Part shown: positions 14,747 to 17,044 of the stretch, in pieces
Position numbering within the stretch: position 1 is the stretch's first letter
Layout of the letters: each line of letters starts with the position of its first letter
Assembly (NCBI GenBank): GCA_947482805.1
Contig: CANKLK010000034.1
Location: 1 to 17,044 of the forward strand
DNA: 17,044 nucleotides
DNA from: Flavobacteriaceae bacterium
Lineage (GTDB): Bacteria > Bacteroidota > Bacteroidia > Flavobacteriales > Flavobacteriaceae
Reading direction: 5' to 3'
The notes under the pieces: generated by a model
What the model was told of the DNA's origin: nothing
Database searches by the model: none
Seen by the model: only the letters and a program-made list of their open reading frames with translations
Translations under genes and position numbers: made by a program

Positions 14747-16534
14747 GTGAAATACATTATATTTATTTTGAGTGTTTTATTTTCCCTGAACTCAGTCTTT
14801 GCTCAGATTTATGTAAAAGATAATAGTTTTATTTTCAATAAAGGGACTGTTGTTTATGCTAAAGGTAATTTAGAACTTAACGGTGCAAATAGTAATTTCT
14901 ACTTAAGAAATGGCGGGCAATTTTTACAGGGAACTACAAGTATTTCAACAAATCAAGGAATCGGTAAACTTTCTGTTTTTCAGGAAGGAACCGTAAACAA
15001 TTTTGCTTATAATTATTGGTGTTCTCCAGTTGGTAATGCCTCAGCAGTCTCTGGAAATGAAGATTTTGGTATAACAATGTTTACTATTCCAACAACCAAT
15101 ACACTTAGTACAGCTGCAACAATTAGTAGTGCAACTTATAATGGATCTTCTAGTTCGGGCGCATTAACAATCGCTTCTTATTGGATATTTAAATTTTTAT
15201 CGCAGTCCACCTATTCGGGTTGGGTTCAATCAGGCGCGGCAACAAATATTGCTGCTGGCCAAGGTTTTACAATGAAAGGTGCTAGTGGTTCTGATGCAAC
15301 CAATGTTGGGGAATCTACTGTTAATAATCCAGGCAGTGCTCAACGCTATGATTTTAGAGGAAAGCCAAATGATGGTGTAATTACCGTTACTGTTGCAACC
15401 GGTAATTACACATTAACTGGGAATCCATATCCTTCAGCACTTCATGTTAATGCTTTTTTATTAGACGGTTCGAATACAGCATGTAACGGTATTGCTTATT
15501 TTTGGGAACAAAAAAAGACGGTCAATTCCCATGTTTTATTAAGTTATCAAGGGGGATATGGAACCTATTCTCCAGTTAGTTTGGTTTCAAATGGTATATA
15601 TGTTCCAGCTACTTTTGACACCTATAATATTGATGGTACTTTTAATGTTTCGGGGGCTAATTCAGGGCTTGTAATAGAAAGAAAATATGCGCCAATTGGC
15701 CAAGGATTTATGGTTAAAGGTCTTGCTAATGGAACAATTACGCTAAAAAACTCCCACAGAGATTTTAAAAAAGAAGGAAACTTTAGTCAATTTGAGCGTA
15801 ATTCCAACTCACAAAATAGTGACACAGTAAGTCCTAATGGAGTTGAAACCATTTCTCAAATTAGATTAAACACTATTGTGAATAATCAATATACGAAGCA
15901 AATGGCTTTAGCTTTTATTCCAGAATCAACTGATGGAGTTGATATAGGAATTGACGCTATTAGTCCGGTAGCTGATAACTTGCCTAATGATGTTTATTTC
16001 TTTTTGGATAATAATAAATATGTCATTCAAGGGGTTAATTTTGATATTAATAAAAGAATATCAATTGGAATAAAATCAACAGATAATGCGAGTTTCGAGT
16101 TTGATGCTTCAACTATTGTGAACTTTGACCCTAGTCAAGATATATACTTATATGATAGGCAAGAGGGAACTTATCATGATATTAAAAATGATACTTATAT
16201 TGTAATTTTACCAACGGGTATATATAATAATCGTTTTGAAATAACCTTTAAAAATGATGCTTTATCGGCTTCTAATCCAATTAAAGAAAATGTAGTTGTT
16301 TTTCAAAATAACACGAATCAATTATTAACTGTTTCTAATCCCAATCTATTGGATTTAAAATCAGTTACTTTATTTGATATATCAGGGAAAAAGATTTTTA
16401 GTCATCTTAACTTGGCATCAAACTCAAGTTATACGTTTTCTACTGCGGCATTAAGTGATGGTGTTTATTTAGCCAAAATACAATGTAGCGACGGAAAAAA
16501 TAAAGTCCAGAAAATAATAGTTTCTTCAAACTAA
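14747..16534 (+). CDS. secreted T9SS cargo protein with type A-like sorting domain
   Basis: This is a predicted secreted or surface protein of 595 residues. The signal peptide MKYIIFILSVLFSLNSVFAQ is cleaved after Ala or Gln near 19-20. The mature part starts with a repetitive beta segment (FNKGTVVYAKGNLELNG). A module follows with YNYWCSPVG (about 90-97), LTGNPYPSALHVNAF (about 224-238) and IGQGFMVKG (about 317-325). After it come a beta domain (about 375-510) and a C-terminal T9SS sorting domain (about 513-595) with VTLFDISGKKIF and SDGVYLAKI, close to the type A pattern. The GTG at 14747 is the only usable start: an in-frame stop lies at 14726-14728 and no ATG/TTG intervenes. No enzymatic motif is seen. 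The whole protein aligns by eye with the C-terminal half of the divergent 1532-residue protein. Confidence 0.88.
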   Translation: MKYIIFILSVLFSLNSVFAQIYVKDNSFIFNKGTVVYAKGNLELNGANSNFYLRNGGQFLQGTTSISTNQGIGKLSVFQEGTVNNFAYNYWCSPVGNASAVSGNEDFGITMFTIPTTNTLSTAATISSATYNGSSSSGALTIASYWIFKFLSQSTYSGWVQSGAATNIAAGQGFTMKGASGSDATNVGESTVNNPGSAQRYDFRGKPNDGVITVTVATGNYTLTGNPYPSALHVNAFLLDGSNTACNGIAYFWEQKKTVNSHVLLSYQGGYGTYSPVSLVSNGIYVPATFDTYNIDGTFNVSGANSGLVIERKYAPIGQGFMVKGLANGTITLKNSHRDFKKEGNFSQFERNSNSQNSDTVSPNGVETISQIRLNTIVNNQYTKQMALAFIPESTDGVDIGIDAISPVADNLPNDVYFFLDNNKYVIQGVNFDINKRISIGIKSTDNASFEFDASTIVNFDPSQDIYLYDRQEGTYHDIKNDTYIVILPTGIYNNRFEITFKNDALSASNPIKENVVVFQNNTNQLLTVSNPNLLDLKSVTLFDISGKKIFSHLNLASNSSYTFSTAALSDGVYLAKIQCSDGKNKVQKIIVSSN

Positions 16535-16543
16535 TACTATTTT

Positions 16544-16568
16544 AAAAAGCGATTTATAATCGCTTTTT
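16544..16568 (+). terminator. intrinsic terminator after the 595-residue T9SS gene
   Basis: AAAAAGCGATT (16544-16554) pairs perfectly with AATCGCTTTTT (16558-16568) around a TAT loop, and the T-run continues to 16570. It lies 9 bp past the stop codon. The 5' A-run would also let it work on the minus strand. Confidence 0.88.
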
Positions 16569-16592
16569 TTATGTAAAATGATTTGCATAAAC

Positions 16593-16600
16593 TACTTTTG
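16593..16600 (+). promoter_or_regulatory. candidate -7 box for the PLP-dependent enzyme gene
   Basis: TACTTTTG matches TAnnTTTG exactly and lies between the preceding terminator and the first conserved codons of the next gene. No exact -33 TTTG is found at the proper distance. If used, transcription would start near 16606, a few bases before the proposed TTG start. Confidence 0.35.
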
Positions 16601-16612
16601 AAAAAATATATT

Positions 16613-17044
16613 TTGGAAAGTACTAATCAAAAAATTAGTTTAGAAAATACCAATGTCTCACTTTATATAAAGCGGGAAGACTTGTTGCATCCTTATGTTT
16701 CAGGAAATAAATTCAGAAAATTAAAGTACAATTTGGAGCAGGCCAAAAGTGAAAACAAAAAAACACTTTTGACTTTTGGTGGCGCTTTCTCCAATCATAT
16801 TTTGGCAGTTGCTGCAGCAGGAAATGTACAAGGATTTAAAACCATCGGAATTATTCGCGGTGAAGAGTTGAAAGATAAAATAGCTGAAAATCCAACCCTG
16901 AAAAAAGCTCAAGATTTAGGAATGGTTTTTGAGTTTGTGGACCGGGAAATTTTTAGAGAAAAAAGCAGTCCAAAATTTATCCAACAATTAGTAGAAAAAT
17001 TTGAAGATTTTTATTTGATTCCCGAAGGAGGAACCAATGATTTA
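16613..17044 (+). CDS. PLP-dependent ACC deaminase / D-cysteine desulfhydrase family protein (3'-truncated by window edge)
   Basis: This is the N-terminal 144 residues of a cytoplasmic fold-type II PLP enzyme of the 1-aminocyclopropane-1-carboxylate deaminase/D-cysteine desulfhydrase family. The sequence shows YIKREDLLHPYVSGNKFRKLKYNL, where the Lys in GNKFRKL is the expected Schiff-base residue, then TFGGAFSNHILAVAAAG (the substrate/carboxylate-binding SNH block) and LIPEGGTND. The frame is open from 16577 and contains no ATG before the conserved region, only TTG codons at 16583, 16598 and 16613. I chose 16613 because LESTNQKISLEN fits the usual family start just before the KRED block, but the start is uncertain. 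The true substrate cannot be decided; many flavobacterial members are annotated only by family. It follows a strong terminator, so it is probably transcribed separately. Confidence 0.85.
   Translation, partial: MESTNQKISLENTNVSLYIKREDLLHPYVSGNKFRKLKYNLEQAKSENKKTLLTFGGAFSNHILAVAAAGNVQGFKTIGIIRGEELKDKIAENPTLKKAQDLGMVFEFVDREIFREKSSPKFIQQLVEKFEDFYLIPEGGTNDL

Noticed and set aside
1..17044. CRISPR arrays, tRNA/rRNA genes, insertion sequences, toxin-antitoxin or defence genes
   Set aside because: I looked for regularly spaced repeats, tRNA-like ends, transposase motifs and small paired genes and found none. The genes are housekeeping or surface-protein genes.

Overview
The window looks like ordinary chromosomal DNA of a Bacteroidota bacterium, most likely a Flavobacterium or close relative. 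The evidence is the low GC content, two large type IX secretion system (T9SS) cargo proteins, a GSCFA-domain protein, the long (about 590-residue) form of aromatic amino acid hydroxylase, a long-form urocanate hydratase, a DUF5522-like Cys-rich peptide, and promoter-like TTTG/TAnnTTTG pairs in place of -35/-10 boxes. I see no tRNA, rRNA, CRISPR array, transposase, phage gene or integrase.

Layout. Positions 1-1832 hold the 3' two thirds of alaS (+). A convergent MsbA-like ABC exporter (-, 1886-3631) follows. It is bracketed by two REP-like palindromic elements, and the second of these lies in its predicted mRNA leader. A GSCFA-domain protein (+, 3776-4723) is divergent from the exporter and ends in a 4-bp tail-to-tail overlap with phhA, an aromatic amino acid hydroxylase (-, 4720-6483). 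A 199-bp gap with a strong hairpin terminator comes next. Then, all on the minus strand and read from high to low coordinate, come a small Cys-rich protein (9291-9467), hutU (7230-9215) and a DUF4136-like lipoprotein (6683-7213). Their tight spacing suggests possible co-transcription. An AT-rich divergent region carrying a perfect 18-bp inverted repeat leads to a 108-residue HEXXH protein (+, 9592-9918).

The right half is dominated by two divergent T9SS cargo genes: a 1532-residue multidomain protein (-, 9919-14517) and a 595-residue protein (+, 14747-16534). The smaller protein corresponds module by module to the C-terminal half of the larger one, so they look like divergent paralogs that differ in N-terminal adhesion-type domains and probably in sorting-signal class. 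After a clear terminator, a PLP-dependent ACC deaminase/D-cysteine desulfhydrase-like gene begins (+, from about 16613) and runs off the window. It has no ATG start.

Functionally this is a housekeeping stretch (alanyl-tRNA synthesis, Phe to Tyr, His breakdown, export) next to a cell-surface locus. I do not see a clear undescribed multigene system. The best leads are the divergent T9SS paralogs, the small HEXXH protein with a terminator-like hairpin inside its coding sequence, and several palindromic intergenic elements.
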